From Hoeflea_A sp040932035 (GTDB lineage Bacteria > Pseudomonadota > Alphaproteobacteria > Rhizobiales > Rhizobiaceae), in NCBI RefSeq assembly GCF_040932035.1, contig NZ_JBFRBB010000002.1, positions 868,001-932,000 on the forward strand: a DNA stretch of 64,000 bases, written 5' to 3'. A program made the position numbers and the translations under genes. The notes beneath the pieces were generated by a model. That model searched no databases, was not told the origin of the DNA, and worked only from the letters and a program-made list of their open reading frames with translations. Position 1 is the stretch's first letter. The number at the start of each line of letters is the position of its first letter. This document shows, piece by piece, positions 43,113-50,822 of the stretch.

Positions 43113-44051
43113 ATGCAATATCCATACGAACTCAAAGATATCCACTGCTTCGTCCAGGTTGCCCGGGCCGGGAGCCTGACGAGAGCTGCTGCGGCGACGA
43201 ATATTCCAAAGGCTACACTCAGCCACAACCTCAGACGGCTGGAGGACGCGCTCAATGTCGAATTGTTTGTGCGCGGCTCGAAAGGGCTGACGCTGACGGA
43301 TGCCGGTGTTGCCTATCTGGAGTCCTGTTCGAGAATTTTCGACACCTGCGAATCCGCTGCCAGCGCCGCCCAGCGTGCGCATTCTGCCATCAGCGGCAAA
43401 GTCAAGATTGCAGCCAGCGCGGAGTTTGGCACCAGCATCATCGGCGCGGCGGCCTATTACATATCGGAAGCCTATCCGCAGATTGATTTCGATCTTCACA
43501 TGTATCCAAGTGACGCGCTGATCGTCGAGGACGCCGATTTCGACTGCGTCATCTATGTGGGCACGCCGCCCGATTCAAACCTGATGTGCCGCAAGCTGGG
43601 CACGGTTTCCTACGGGCTTTACGCCACGCCCGGCACCTATGAAAAATACGGCAGACCGGACACGGTTGAAGCCATCCGCGAGCTTCCAGGTGTGCTCTAC
43701 ACCCGCCACGGCATAGCGGAAGACTGGTGTTTGTCCAACGGCAAACAGGACATTGTGGTGGACTTCTATCCGCGCTTCAGCGTCCACGACTATTGGATGG
43801 CAAAATATTTTGCCGTCGCCGGCAACACTATTGCCTATCTGCCGGATTTTTTCGTCCACTACGAAGTGGAACTTGGCGCGCTTGTTCCGGTGTTGCCGGA
43901 CTGGCGGTCTGAAGAGACCAGCGTTTATGCGCTTTATCCGTCATACCGGCATCGCAACATGCGGGTGATGGTCGTCGTCGACATACTGTGCAACCAGTTC
44001 AACAATTTCATCACGCACCCGGGTTACTCGCTTATCAGCCCGGACAAGTAA
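43113..44051 (+). CDS. LysR-family transcriptional regulator of the split-oxygenase region
   Basis: The 312-residue regulator has an N-terminal winged helix-turn-helix (DIHCFVQVARAGSLTRAAAATNIPKATLSHNLRRLEDALNVELFVRG, about residues 8-55) and a periplasmic-binding-type effector domain. ATG 43113 is chosen because the conserved domain begins there; no ribosome-binding site precedes it and no other start is in frame nearby, so a leaderless or weakly translated message is possible. It is divergent from module A and convergent with module B, with stops 4 bp apart. It is the obvious candidate to sense the substrate for both operons. Confidence 0.9.
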   Translation: MQYPYELKDIHCFVQVARAGSLTRAAAATNIPKATLSHNLRRLEDALNVELFVRGSKGLTLTDAGVAYLESCSRIFDTCESAASAAQRAHSAISGKVKIAASAEFGTSIIGAAAYYISEAYPQIDFDLHMYPSDALIVEDADFDCVIYVGTPPDSNLMCRKLGTVSYGLYATPGTYEKYGRPDTVEAIRELPGVLYTRHGIAEDWCLSNGKQDIVVDFYPRFSVHDYWMAKYFAVAGNTIAYLPDFFVHYEVELGALVPVLPDWRSEETSVYALYPSYRHRNMRVMVVVDILCNQFNNFITHPGYSLISPDK

Positions 44052-44055
44052 CCTG

Positions 44056-44379
44056 CTATTGATGCTGAACAGGAGAAATTCGGAATCCGTTCATTGGCGT
44101 GTTCAACGGAACACTCGGCCGGACATCGATACGATCGACAATTGTCTCCTTCGGACCAAGCCAGCAGGCAACCTCGAACATATCGATCAACTCGGGCGGG
44201 CCTGAGAGCACGATCTCTATCTGATTTTCAGCGACAAAGGAAAAGCGCCCCGAAAGGTTCAGTCGGGACGCGTAAAGCCCGGCGAATTCAGGAAAGTCGC
44301 CTTTTTGTAGCTGTCCGTGAATGGCCAGAACGGTCGCATGGGTGGTCAAGGCATCACCCGTGTCACAGATCAAGCACAA
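44056..44379 (-). CDS. Acylphosphatase-like protein, probably catalytically inactive
   Basis: The 107-residue protein follows the acylphosphatase pattern: VLAIHGQLQKGDFPEFAGLYASRLNLSGRF, then a hydrophobic strand and WLGPKETIVDRIDV. The catalytic arginine of the GxxQGVGFR loop and the catalytic asparagine are not conserved (KGDFPEF; SFVAENQ). It may be a structural or regulatory fragment of the oxygenase system. It overlaps the end of the reductase gene by 17 bp and is the last gene of module B. An acylphosphatase fold is my reading from the pattern; a structure prediction would decide. Confidence 0.6.
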   Translation of the reverse strand: MCLICDTGDALTTHATVLAIHGQLQKGDFPEFAGLYASRLNLSGRFSFVAENQIEIVLSGPPELIDMFEVACWLGPKETIVDRIDVRPSVPLNTPMNGFRISPVQHQ

Positions 44380-45310
44380 GGCGTTTGCCCTTGCAGCGCG
44401 AGACGCATGGGGTGATCACCTTGCCGGAAGCATGTTCACCGGCATTGAAATAGAGATCGCGATGGTCCGGCTCGCCTTCTATGACATTTGTGACGCACGT
44501 TCCGCAAACGCCCTGCTCACACGAGGTCAGCACTTCAAGCCCCGCCTCCTCCATCGCTTCGATGATCGTCTGGTCGCTTCCGACCACCAGCGTCGTTCCG
44601 GACTTCTCCAGCACAACTTCGAACGCGTCGCCGTCGAGCTGCAGTGCATCCGGGTCCGCGGAAAAGTACTCAAGATGCACCCGGCTCTCCGGCCATCCGC
44701 TGTTTGCCGCCGTTTCTCGCACGAGATCCATGAAAGGTCCCGGCCCGCACAGGTAAAGATGCCCACCGCCCTGCCCGTTGTTGAGAATGTCCGCAAGAAC
44801 GGTGTTCAGTTTCGGCGGCACCAGTCCGGGATGGATGGTTGCGGCAGGACTGGCCAGCAGCTTTTGAGCAAAGGGCGCGTGATCGATGCTGCGGGCAAAA
44901 AGATGCAGATGATGATCCCGCCCTTCGGCCTCCAGCCGCTGCGTCATGGCAAAGAGAGGCGTAATTCCGATACCGCCGGCCAGAAGGATGTGCGGCCCCT
45001 CGCCACCGGCCAGTGGAAAATGATTGCGTGGCGGGCTTATGGTTACACTTTGCCCCTGAGCAAGGGCGTGCATGGCGGAAGACCCGCCGCGCGACTCCGG
45101 TTCCCGCTTAACTCCGATGAAATAGCGCCCGGTGTCCTCGGGTCCATTCCACAGCGAATACTGCCTCGTCAGCCCTTCGCTGATCTGAATATCGATGTGA
45201 GCGCCTGGCTCTGCAGGTGGAAGCGCGATGCCGTTGTTGGAACGCAACTCAAAACAGCGGATTTCCTCCGTTTCGTCCCAGATCTTCTCAATCCTGACCG
45301 TCAGCGTCAT
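44363..45310 (-). CDS. Phthalate dioxygenase reductase-type oxidoreductase (FMN, NAD, [2Fe-2S])
   Basis: The 315-residue electron-transfer protein has an N-terminal flavin domain with R49-Q-Y-S (RQYSLWN), an NAD domain with LLAGGIGITPLFAMTQRL and LYLCGPGPFMD, and a C-terminal plant-type ferredoxin with CEQGVCGTC and a fourth cysteine in VITPCVSRC. This domain order is the class IA (VanB/PDR) type. It carries no Rieske domain, unlike NdmD. It should feed the full-length oxygenase and the Rieske proteins. ATG 45310 has GGAGG at 6 nt; it lies 2 bp after the GST stop. Confidence 0.93.
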   Translation of the reverse strand: MTLTVRIEKIWDETEEIRCFELRSNNGIALPPAEPGAHIDIQISEGLTRQYSLWNGPEDTGRYFIGVKREPESRGGSSAMHALAQGQSVTISPPRNHFPLAGGEGPHILLAGGIGITPLFAMTQRLEAEGRDHHLHLFARSIDHAPFAQKLLASPAATIHPGLVPPKLNTVLADILNNGQGGGHLYLCGPGPFMDLVRETAANSGWPESRVHLEYFSADPDALQLDGDAFEVVLEKSGTTLVVGSDQTIIEAMEEAGLEVLTSCEQGVCGTCVTNVIEGEPDHRDLYFNAGEHASGKVITPCVSRCKGKRLVLDL

Positions 45311-45312
45311 GA

Positions 45313-45984
45313 TCAACCTCCAGTATTTCCTGCAATCCTGTCTGATGCCGGCATAGCCAGTGGCATCATCCCGGCCATCGGTTCAAACTTCTCGATCCTC
45401 TGGAACCGTTCCATCCACCGCTGAATGGCCGGATACGGAAGCTGCGGTATGCCGCCCTCCTCCGACAACGCCACATAGGGAAAGCACGCGATATCAGCAA
45501 TAGTCGGATGATCGGAGCCGCACAGCCAGTCGGCACCGTCCCGCTCGCGAAACCACAAATGCTCGTCAAGAATACGTAATAGACGCTCCGCACCGTTGCG
45601 CGCCTTGTCTATATCGACATCCATGAACATGGCGTCGTGCAACCGGGCTGCCGAACATGTGGCGGTCAACCCGTCGGCAAATGCAAGCCAGCTGTGTATC
45701 GGACCAAGCAGATTTGGCTGTTTCAGCGGATACCATTTACCGCTTTTGTCGTAATTCCCCGCCAGATGAACAAGGATCGCCTGGGCATCGCGAATGGTCA
45801 CACCCTCATCTTCGATGACAGGTATCTGACCCAGCGGATTGACCTCGAGAAATGCTTCGCCGCGATGTTCGAAGCCCGGATAAAAATCCACACACACCGT
45901 CTCGTATTCGAGTTCAAGCCAGCGCAGGAGCAGCCGGACCTTGTAGCAGTTTCCCGAAAGGGCGTAGTCATAAAGCCGGATCAT
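45313..45984 (-). CDS. Glutathione S-transferase-like protein (NdmE-like, module B)
   Basis: The 223-residue paralogue of the module A GST begins MIRLYDYALSGNCYKVRLLLRWLEL, with VNPLGQIPVIEDEG, RDAQAILVHLAG and HPTIADIACFPYVALSEEGG. The C-terminus is about 15 residues longer. ATG 45984 overlaps the Rieske stop (ATGA), so it is translated with the Rieske protein. Conservation of a GST gene beside both split oxygenases argues for a subunit or assembly role like that of NdmE. Confidence 0.86.
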   Translation of the reverse strand: MIRLYDYALSGNCYKVRLLLRWLELEYETVCVDFYPGFEHRGEAFLEVNPLGQIPVIEDEGVTIRDAQAILVHLAGNYDKSGKWYPLKQPNLLGPIHSWLAFADGLTATCSAARLHDAMFMDVDIDKARNGAERLLRILDEHLWFRERDGADWLCGSDHPTIADIACFPYVALSEEGGIPQLPYPAIQRWMERFQRIEKFEPMAGMMPLAMPASDRIAGNTGG

Positions 45985-46598
45985 GTTGTCCCTCCAGCTT
46001 CCAATCGTCGTCGTAACCTTGAAAGCTGTGCGTTGCACCGCCGCGCAGTTTCGATTTCGCTCTCTTTGCCCCGCGCCATTGCATAGCCGAACACCGTACA
46101 GGCATTCTCGTCCGCGGGCGTGATGAACAACTGCCCGTCGGATGCGTCTTGAAGTCCGGCCCGTGCTGCATCGGCATCGACATTGATCGGCAGTGGTCTG
46201 AGGAGAACGGCACCGTTCCCAGCCTGCACATTGTCCGGAGTACAGTTGCCGCCGTTCTTCGTGACCCAGACCAGCCCGCCTGCAACGGCACTGGACATGA
46301 CATTCACCGATATGTCGGATCGCGCTTCATGGTTCAGCGCGGGAATTTCGATAACAGTGCCATCTTTTCCATAACGCCAGCCGTGATAGATGCATTGAAT
46401 ACTGTCGCCCAGATTGCGTCCGGCGCTGAGGCGCACGCTGCGATGCGGGCAGTGGTCTTCCCAAACCCTGATGACATCGTCGTCGCCTCGCCAAACGACC
46501 AACTCCTTGCCAAAAAAACCGGCACGCGCAAGGCTTGCCGGAAGAACCTCGCGCTCCAGGGCAACCGGCCACATGGTGGTTTTTTTCACCAGGTTCAT
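45981..46598 (-). CDS. Stand-alone Rieske [2Fe-2S] protein (module B)
   Basis: The 205-residue protein has Rieske ligands C50, H52, C69 and H72 (HCPHRSVRLSAG, QCIYHGWRYG). The tail of about 100 residues has no iron motif and ends in a charged helix (ARRCNAQLSRLRRRLE). ATG 46598 overlaps the stop of the catalytic subunit gene (ATGA); the longer upstream frame is antisense-like sequence inside that gene. It is equivalent to the module A protein of 42256-42999, but in this operon it comes after the catalytic gene. Confidence 0.87.
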   Translation of the reverse strand: MNLVKKTTMWPVALEREVLPASLARAGFFGKELVVWRGDDDVIRVWEDHCPHRSVRLSAGRNLGDSIQCIYHGWRYGKDGTVIEIPALNHEARSDISVNVMSSAVAGGLVWVTKNGGNCTPDNVQAGNGAVLLRPLPINVDADAARAGLQDASDGQLFITPADENACTVFGYAMARGKESEIETARRCNAQLSRLRRRLEAGGTT

Positions 46599-47440
46599 GA
46601 TGCGCCTCCGTGAAGCGCGCCGTAGCGCACATCCTTCGAAAGCAGCCAGTCGCGATAGGCCATCGATGCGGAATCGACAGGCACTGACGCCTCCAATCCG
46701 TTGCCAAGCGGCAGTTTCTTCGGATTGTGGCGCTCCAGCACATAATTGTCCTGCACCGAAATCCACTGCTGATCGGAGCGCAGCTGTCGCATCTCCATCC
46801 AGTCTTCCCGCACCCATGAAAACATCTTGTGGGCAATGAAATGTTCCTCGGTCACGGGCTGGGCAAAGATGCCTAGATAATCGTAACGCTGCACCTCGCC
46901 AGGTACGCACGGCCGGTGGATAAAGAGGATTACCGAATAGGGGTCCGAAATGCGGTAGGTGTATTCCGCGACAGAGTTGGTGATCGGCAGCCAGGCCTGA
47001 TGGGAACACGACCACAGCGTTCCGTCCGCATCCACTTCGTTGACATAGGGCGGCAGGTCGAGATGCTCCTCATCACCCAGGATGCCGGGATGGACAAAAG
47101 GAAAATGAGCATTGTCAATGACGTTATCGACGATGCGCAGCCCGGAGCATTTCAGCGGTGTCGACCAGATGTTCATCGCCAGCCGGTCCACCTCGTAGTA
47201 CTCGATCAGCGATTGCGGCAACCGGTCCGGCTCGCCCAGCGTCGTCCAGATGTAGCCCAGCCTCTCACAGACAGGCAGCGGCCGGCCTCCGCAGGCCACT
47301 GAAATCCAGGTCCTGTGAATTTCCAGATCGATTTCATTGTCCAGAAGCCAGGTCCGCAACATGTTACGCCGCCTTATTTCCTGCGGTACGCCAAGCGGAT
47401 ACCAGGCGTTCCAGACGGCCTTATCCTCATTCGCTTTCAT
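46595..47440 (-). CDS. Rieske oxygenase catalytic subunit without a Rieske cluster site (NdmC-like, module B)
   Basis: The 281-residue protein carries the mononuclear iron motif D109-x2-H112-x4-H117 (DNVIDNAHFPFVHPG), at the same residue numbers as the module A protein. The N-terminal shell (WYPLGVPQEIRRRNMLRTWLLDNEIDL ... PVCERLGYIW) lacks all four Rieske ligands. ATG 47440 is 2 bp after the full-length oxygenase stop; the upstream frame is inside that gene. It should receive electrons from the Rieske protein encoded 4 bp later. Confidence 0.87.
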   Translation of the reverse strand: MKANEDKAVWNAWYPLGVPQEIRRRNMLRTWLLDNEIDLEIHRTWISVACGGRPLPVCERLGYIWTTLGEPDRLPQSLIEYYEVDRLAMNIWSTPLKCSGLRIVDNVIDNAHFPFVHPGILGDEEHLDLPPYVNEVDADGTLWSCSHQAWLPITNSVAEYTYRISDPYSVILFIHRPCVPGEVQRYDYLGIFAQPVTEEHFIAHKMFSWVREDWMEMRQLRSDQQWISVQDNYVLERHNPKKLPLGNGLEASVPVDSASMAYRDWLLSKDVRYGALHGGAS

Positions 47441-47442
47441 GA

Positions 47443-48495
47443 CTATCTGCTTTCGACGATATCCGTCAGCAGGGCATGCTCGAACGCCTCTTTTCCGTTT
47501 GAGGCGGCATTGGCGAGTTCGCGAAGCCATTTGCGGTACTGGTTCGACACCTTATCCGTCGGCAGCGACACCTCCTCAAGGGAGAGCCCGCCAGGCTGGG
47601 TTTCGATGACCGGCTGGTCTTCCGCCAGTACAATCTTCTGGAAGTTTAACGGTTCTTCGTCTGGAAGCTCGGCATCGGTGTGGGCGATAATCATGAAATT
47701 ACGGCACCTGTCATGCGAAACCGGGCTCGATGTCGTCCAAAGCAGGAACGGCTTGCCGGTCTTGTAGAGCCGGATATCAAGATTGATCGAAAACGGCATT
47801 GCGGCGCGGTAAGTCCAGCTACCCAACGGGCTTTCCGGCGGCAGTGTATCAAGCATGTCCTTGCCTGGTTCCATGAAGAATTGCATTTCGCCGCCGACCC
47901 GGTCGATCGGGACGATTGCCGGCTCCGAATAGGCCGGATCGTAGAGCGTTCCGGGATGCACGTATGCAAAATGGGAAAAGTCTGTGAAGTTCTCCCAGCG
48001 CCGCTCGGAAGACGAATCCCAGTCATAGGGCTGAGCAACGATCACCCGTTCGAACTCCGGATTGTCCCAGGCGCTGCAATAGGGAACCTCCGTCAGGTCC
48101 CATGAACTATCGAGACGCACCCAGACAATGTCGTACTTCACCCGGCAATCATAACCAGGCGTCATCGCCTTTTTCGGGATCGGGTCGTTCGGGCAGGCCG
48201 GGATAAGTTCACACTTGCCGCTCGCGCCATACTCCCAGCCATGATATGGGCACTGAATACGCGACCCGATGATTTTTCCGGCTGACAGCTTGGCAAAACG
48301 GTGCGCGCAGCGGTCTCGCATGGCAACGACTTCGCCATCAAGCCTGGCAATAACCAATGGCTCGTCCAGTAAAACAGCTCCGATGGGGCCAACGCCGTCG
48401 GGGTTTGACTGTTTCAACTCGTCCAGCGTGCAGACCGGATGCCAGAAATGCCGAAGATAACTCTGATCTTCGACCAGCGGCCTGTGTATGTTCAT
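47443..48495 (-). CDS. Full-length Rieske non-heme iron oxygenase, NdmA/VanA-like
   Basis: The 350-residue oxygenase alpha subunit has Rieske ligands C63, H65, C82 and H85 (RCAHRFAKLSAG, QCPYHGWEYG) and the iron motif in FTDFSHFAYVHPG (about residues 170-182). Its length and single-subunit type fit the vanillate O-demethylase/NdmA/NdmB group, which remove methyl groups as formaldehyde. It is the first gene of module B. Start ATG 48495; the LysR-type dyad lies 139 bp upstream. The substrate is unknown. Confidence 0.92.
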   Translation of the reverse strand: MNIHRPLVEDQSYLRHFWHPVCTLDELKQSNPDGVGPIGAVLLDEPLVIARLDGEVVAMRDRCAHRFAKLSAGKIIGSRIQCPYHGWEYGASGKCELIPACPNDPIPKKAMTPGYDCRVKYDIVWVRLDSSWDLTEVPYCSAWDNPEFERVIVAQPYDWDSSSERRWENFTDFSHFAYVHPGTLYDPAYSEPAIVPIDRVGGEMQFFMEPGKDMLDTLPPESPLGSWTYRAAMPFSINLDIRLYKTGKPFLLWTTSSPVSHDRCRNFMIIAHTDAELPDEEPLNFQKIVLAEDQPVIETQPGGLSLEEVSLPTDKVSNQYRKWLRELANAASNGKEAFEHALLTDIVESR

Positions 48496-48603
48496 TATTG
48501 TCCTCCCGAGCCGCCCTCATCAGCGCGGCCTTTCCTGATGGTCGAGTATCCAGAATTCGACGCGTTTGTGATTGTTTTATCGGGAGGGTATCGCTTCGCA
48601 TTC

Positions 48604-48629
48604 GTCCAAGATAGAGAGACTAATTGGAC
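48604..48629. promoter_or_regulatory. Accessory half-sites of the module B promoter
   Basis: GTCCAA (48604-48609) and TTGGAC (48624-48629) are inverted and share the TTGGAC half of the 43091-43109 site. They lie between the 48634-48652 dyad and the module B start, as expected for the activation site of a LysR regulator. Confidence 0.4.
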
Positions 48630-48633
48630 CTCA

Positions 48634-48652
48634 TGTTCAATATCTTGAACAC
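48634..48652. promoter_or_regulatory. LysR-type dyad of the module B promoter
   Basis: TGTTCAATATCTTGAACAC contains perfect arms GTTCAA/TTGAAC around TATC and matches the LysR-proximal site (43091-43109) at 17 of 19 positions. It sits between the cbbY stop (48661) and the oxygenase start (48495), upstream of the latter. Confidence 0.65.
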
Positions 48653-48660
48653 TAGACTGT

Positions 48661-49386
48661 TTAGACGAACAGCAGTTTGCGCATATTTTCCGGAATATCC
48701 GAGACGGGCTTTTCCGGCATCAGTTCACGCATGGAAAACGGCTCATCAATGGTCCGGATGATGAGGTCCGCGTCTGAAAAATCATTGTCCCAGGTATAAA
48801 TGCTCGGCGTAACGACCGTCGGCAAAGACAACGCCTTTGACGCGCGCAAACCGTTTTCGGAATCTTCGAAGACCAGGCAGTCGGCAGCGGGCAGATCCAG
48901 GTCTTCCAGCACTTTTTGAAAAACCTCCGGATCCGGCTTCTTGTTTTGCACATCCTCACCGGAGCGGATCGAGCGGAACCAGCGCAACACATCGGCGCCC
49001 ATGGTCGCGGCAAACAGGCTTACAATATTTGCACGGCTGGTGGTGGTTGCGATTGCAAGCTCCAATCCCTCGTCTTTCGCATAGCGGATGAGCCGCTCGA
49101 CACCGGGACGAAGTTGCAGCGCGCCCGGCACCATAAAGCCGTTGTAGATTTCCGTTTTTCGCGCGTGAAGGGCCGGCGCATCGATATTTGCCGTCGTGGT
49201 CTCCTCCGCATAGGAGCGGATTCTTTCCTTGCCGCCGGTAACCCGCAACAATCTGGCGTAGAGATCCCGGCTCCAGACCCAGTCAATTCCCGCCTCTTCG
49301 AAAGCCTTGTTGAACGCCAGGCGGTGCAGGTCTTCGGTTTCGGCCAATGTGCCGTCAACATCAAATATCAGGGCACGGGCCGTCAC
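48661..49386 (-). CDS. cbbY: CbbY-like HAD phosphatase (xylulose-1,5-bisphosphate phosphatase type)
   Basis: The 241-residue haloacid dehalogenase-fold phosphatase has motif I FDVDGTLAETE, motif II in IATTTSRAN, and motif III/IV in KKPDPEVF and VFEDSENGLRA. CbbY of red-type RubisCO operons dephosphorylates the RubisCO misfire inhibitor xylulose-1,5-bisphosphate. It is the last gene of the cbb operon; GTG 49386 directly follows the cbbZ stop. Confidence 0.9.
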   Translation of the reverse strand: MTARALIFDVDGTLAETEDLHRLAFNKAFEEAGIDWVWSRDLYARLLRVTGGKERIRSYAEETTTANIDAPALHARKTEIYNGFMVPGALQLRPGVERLIRYAKDEGLELAIATTTSRANIVSLFAATMGADVLRWFRSIRSGEDVQNKKPDPEVFQKVLEDLDLPAADCLVFEDSENGLRASKALSLPTVVTPSIYTWDNDFSDADLIIRTIDEPFSMRELMPEKPVSDIPENMRKLLFV

Positions 49387-50115
49387 TTAATCCGTCTCCC
49401 TGAGGGTCTGGATCGCCCGGGACAACCACGCAAGACTGTCGATCACCTGGTCGGCTCCCAAATTCTCAACCGGTTGGGTCGTATATCCGCCACGAACGGC
49501 AATTGAAGCCATTGGGACGGCTTTTGCAGCATTGATGTCGGCCGGGCTGTCGCCGACCAGCAATGCATCCTGCGCGCTCACTCCAAACTCCGCCAGCGCC
49601 TGCAACAGCATATCGGGTGCGGGCTTGCGCGCCGGTCCCGTATCGCCGCCAATCACCGAACCGACGAATTCGGCAAGACCGAAATGTTCAAGGATGCGTC
49701 GGGAAAGGCTCTCCGGCTTGTTGGTGACAACCGCAATGCGGACCCCGGACTGATCCAATGCTGCAATGGCTTCATATGCGCCGGTCATCAGCGTCGTGTT
49801 GTCTGTCAGGTGCTCGCGGTAAATCCCCATCATCCGGTCGGTGGTGAAGGTGAGCCTGTCGCCCTCAAGCTCGACAGAATGAGCAGCGAACGCGCGCTGC
49901 ACGAGCTTCTTGACCCCATTGCCGATCATCGGCCGCACGTCGTCGACATCGAGCCGGCCAAGTCCGTTGAATTCAAGCAGCCGGTTCACGGATGCGGTCA
50001 GGTCGGGCACGGAGTCGACCAGCGTGCCATCAAGGTCAAAAAGGACCGCTTGCGGCCACAAAGGGGATTTGGCTACTGGCACGCCGGAAGGCGCGCGACC
50101 AGGTTTCGTCAACAT
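49387..50115 (-). CDS. cbbZ: Phosphoglycolate phosphatase
   Basis: The 242-residue HAD phosphatase has LFDLDGTLVDSVPDL, the cap region IGNGVKKLVQRAF, AVVTNKPESLSRRIL and VGDSPADINAAK. It removes phosphate from the RubisCO oxygenase product 2-phosphoglycolate. ATG 50115 with AAGGAG is chosen; the longer frame is antisense to cbbE. An unusual 20-residue polar N-terminal extension precedes the first motif. Confidence 0.92.
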   Translation of the reverse strand: MLTKPGRAPSGVPVAKSPLWPQAVLFDLDGTLVDSVPDLTASVNRLLEFNGLGRLDVDDVRPMIGNGVKKLVQRAFAAHSVELEGDRLTFTTDRMMGIYREHLTDNTTLMTGAYEAIAALDQSGVRIAVVTNKPESLSRRILEHFGLAEFVGSVIGGDTGPARKPAPDMLLQALAEFGVSAQDALLVGDSPADINAAKAVPMASIAVRGGYTTQPVENLGADQVIDSLAWLSRAIQTLRETD

Positions 50116-50134
50116 GGTTCGCTCCTTGTGATTG

Positions 50135-50821
50135 TCAGGCTGCGTTTCTGATTGCCCCGTCAGAGGCGTTGCGGATCGCCTGGATGTTTTCCCTGTAGTT
50201 CTCTTCAGAACCGCCCTTGAAAACGGCGGAACCGGCGACGAGTACATTGGCGCCGGTGGCAGAGACCAGCGGCGCTGTTTGCGGTGTAACGCCACCGTCG
50301 ATTTCGATATCGATCGGCCGGTCTCCGACAAGAGCTTTGACCCGTGCCACCTTCTCGACGACCGACGGTATAAAGGCCTGTCCGCCAAAGCCCGGATTGA
50401 CCGTCATCAACAGGACAAGGTCGAGCCGGTCGAGGACATATTCGATGACACTTTCCGGTGTCGATGGATTGAGCGAGACCCCTGCTTTCTTGCCGAGATC
50501 ACGGATTGCCTGCAGCGAACGATCGAGATGTCTGGTCGCTTCCGCATGAACGGTGATGATGTCACAGCCGGCATCCGCAAAGGCAGCAAGATAGGGATCG
50601 CACGGTTCGATCATCAGATGGCAGTCAAACACTTTGTCGGTACGATCGCGCACCGCTTTTATGACCGGCGGCCCAAAGGTGATGTTGGGCACGAAATGCC
50701 CGTCCATCACATCGAGATGGATCCAGTCCGCACCGGCGCGCACCACGGCCTCGATTTCATCGCCAAGGCGGGAGAAATCGGCGGAAAGTACAGATGGCGC
50801 GATGATCGTACCAGTGGTCAT
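50135..50821 (-). CDS. cbbE: Ribulose-phosphate 3-epimerase
   Basis: The 228-residue TIM-barrel enzyme interconverts ribulose-5- and xylulose-5-phosphate. Its landmarks are IAPSVLSADFSRLGDEI, LDVMDGHFVPNITFGPPVI, MTVNPGFGGQAF and IEIDGGV. ATG 50821 follows the cbbX stop at once, with GGAGGAATA inside the cbbX end acting as ribosome-binding site. Confidence 0.95.
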   Translation of the reverse strand: MTTGTIIAPSVLSADFSRLGDEIEAVVRAGADWIHLDVMDGHFVPNITFGPPVIKAVRDRTDKVFDCHLMIEPCDPYLAAFADAGCDIITVHAEATRHLDRSLQAIRDLGKKAGVSLNPSTPESVIEYVLDRLDLVLLMTVNPGFGGQAFIPSVVEKVARVKALVGDRPIDIEIDGGVTPQTAPLVSATGANVLVAGSAVFKGGSEENYRENIQAIRNASDGAIRNAA

Positions 50822-50822
50822 A

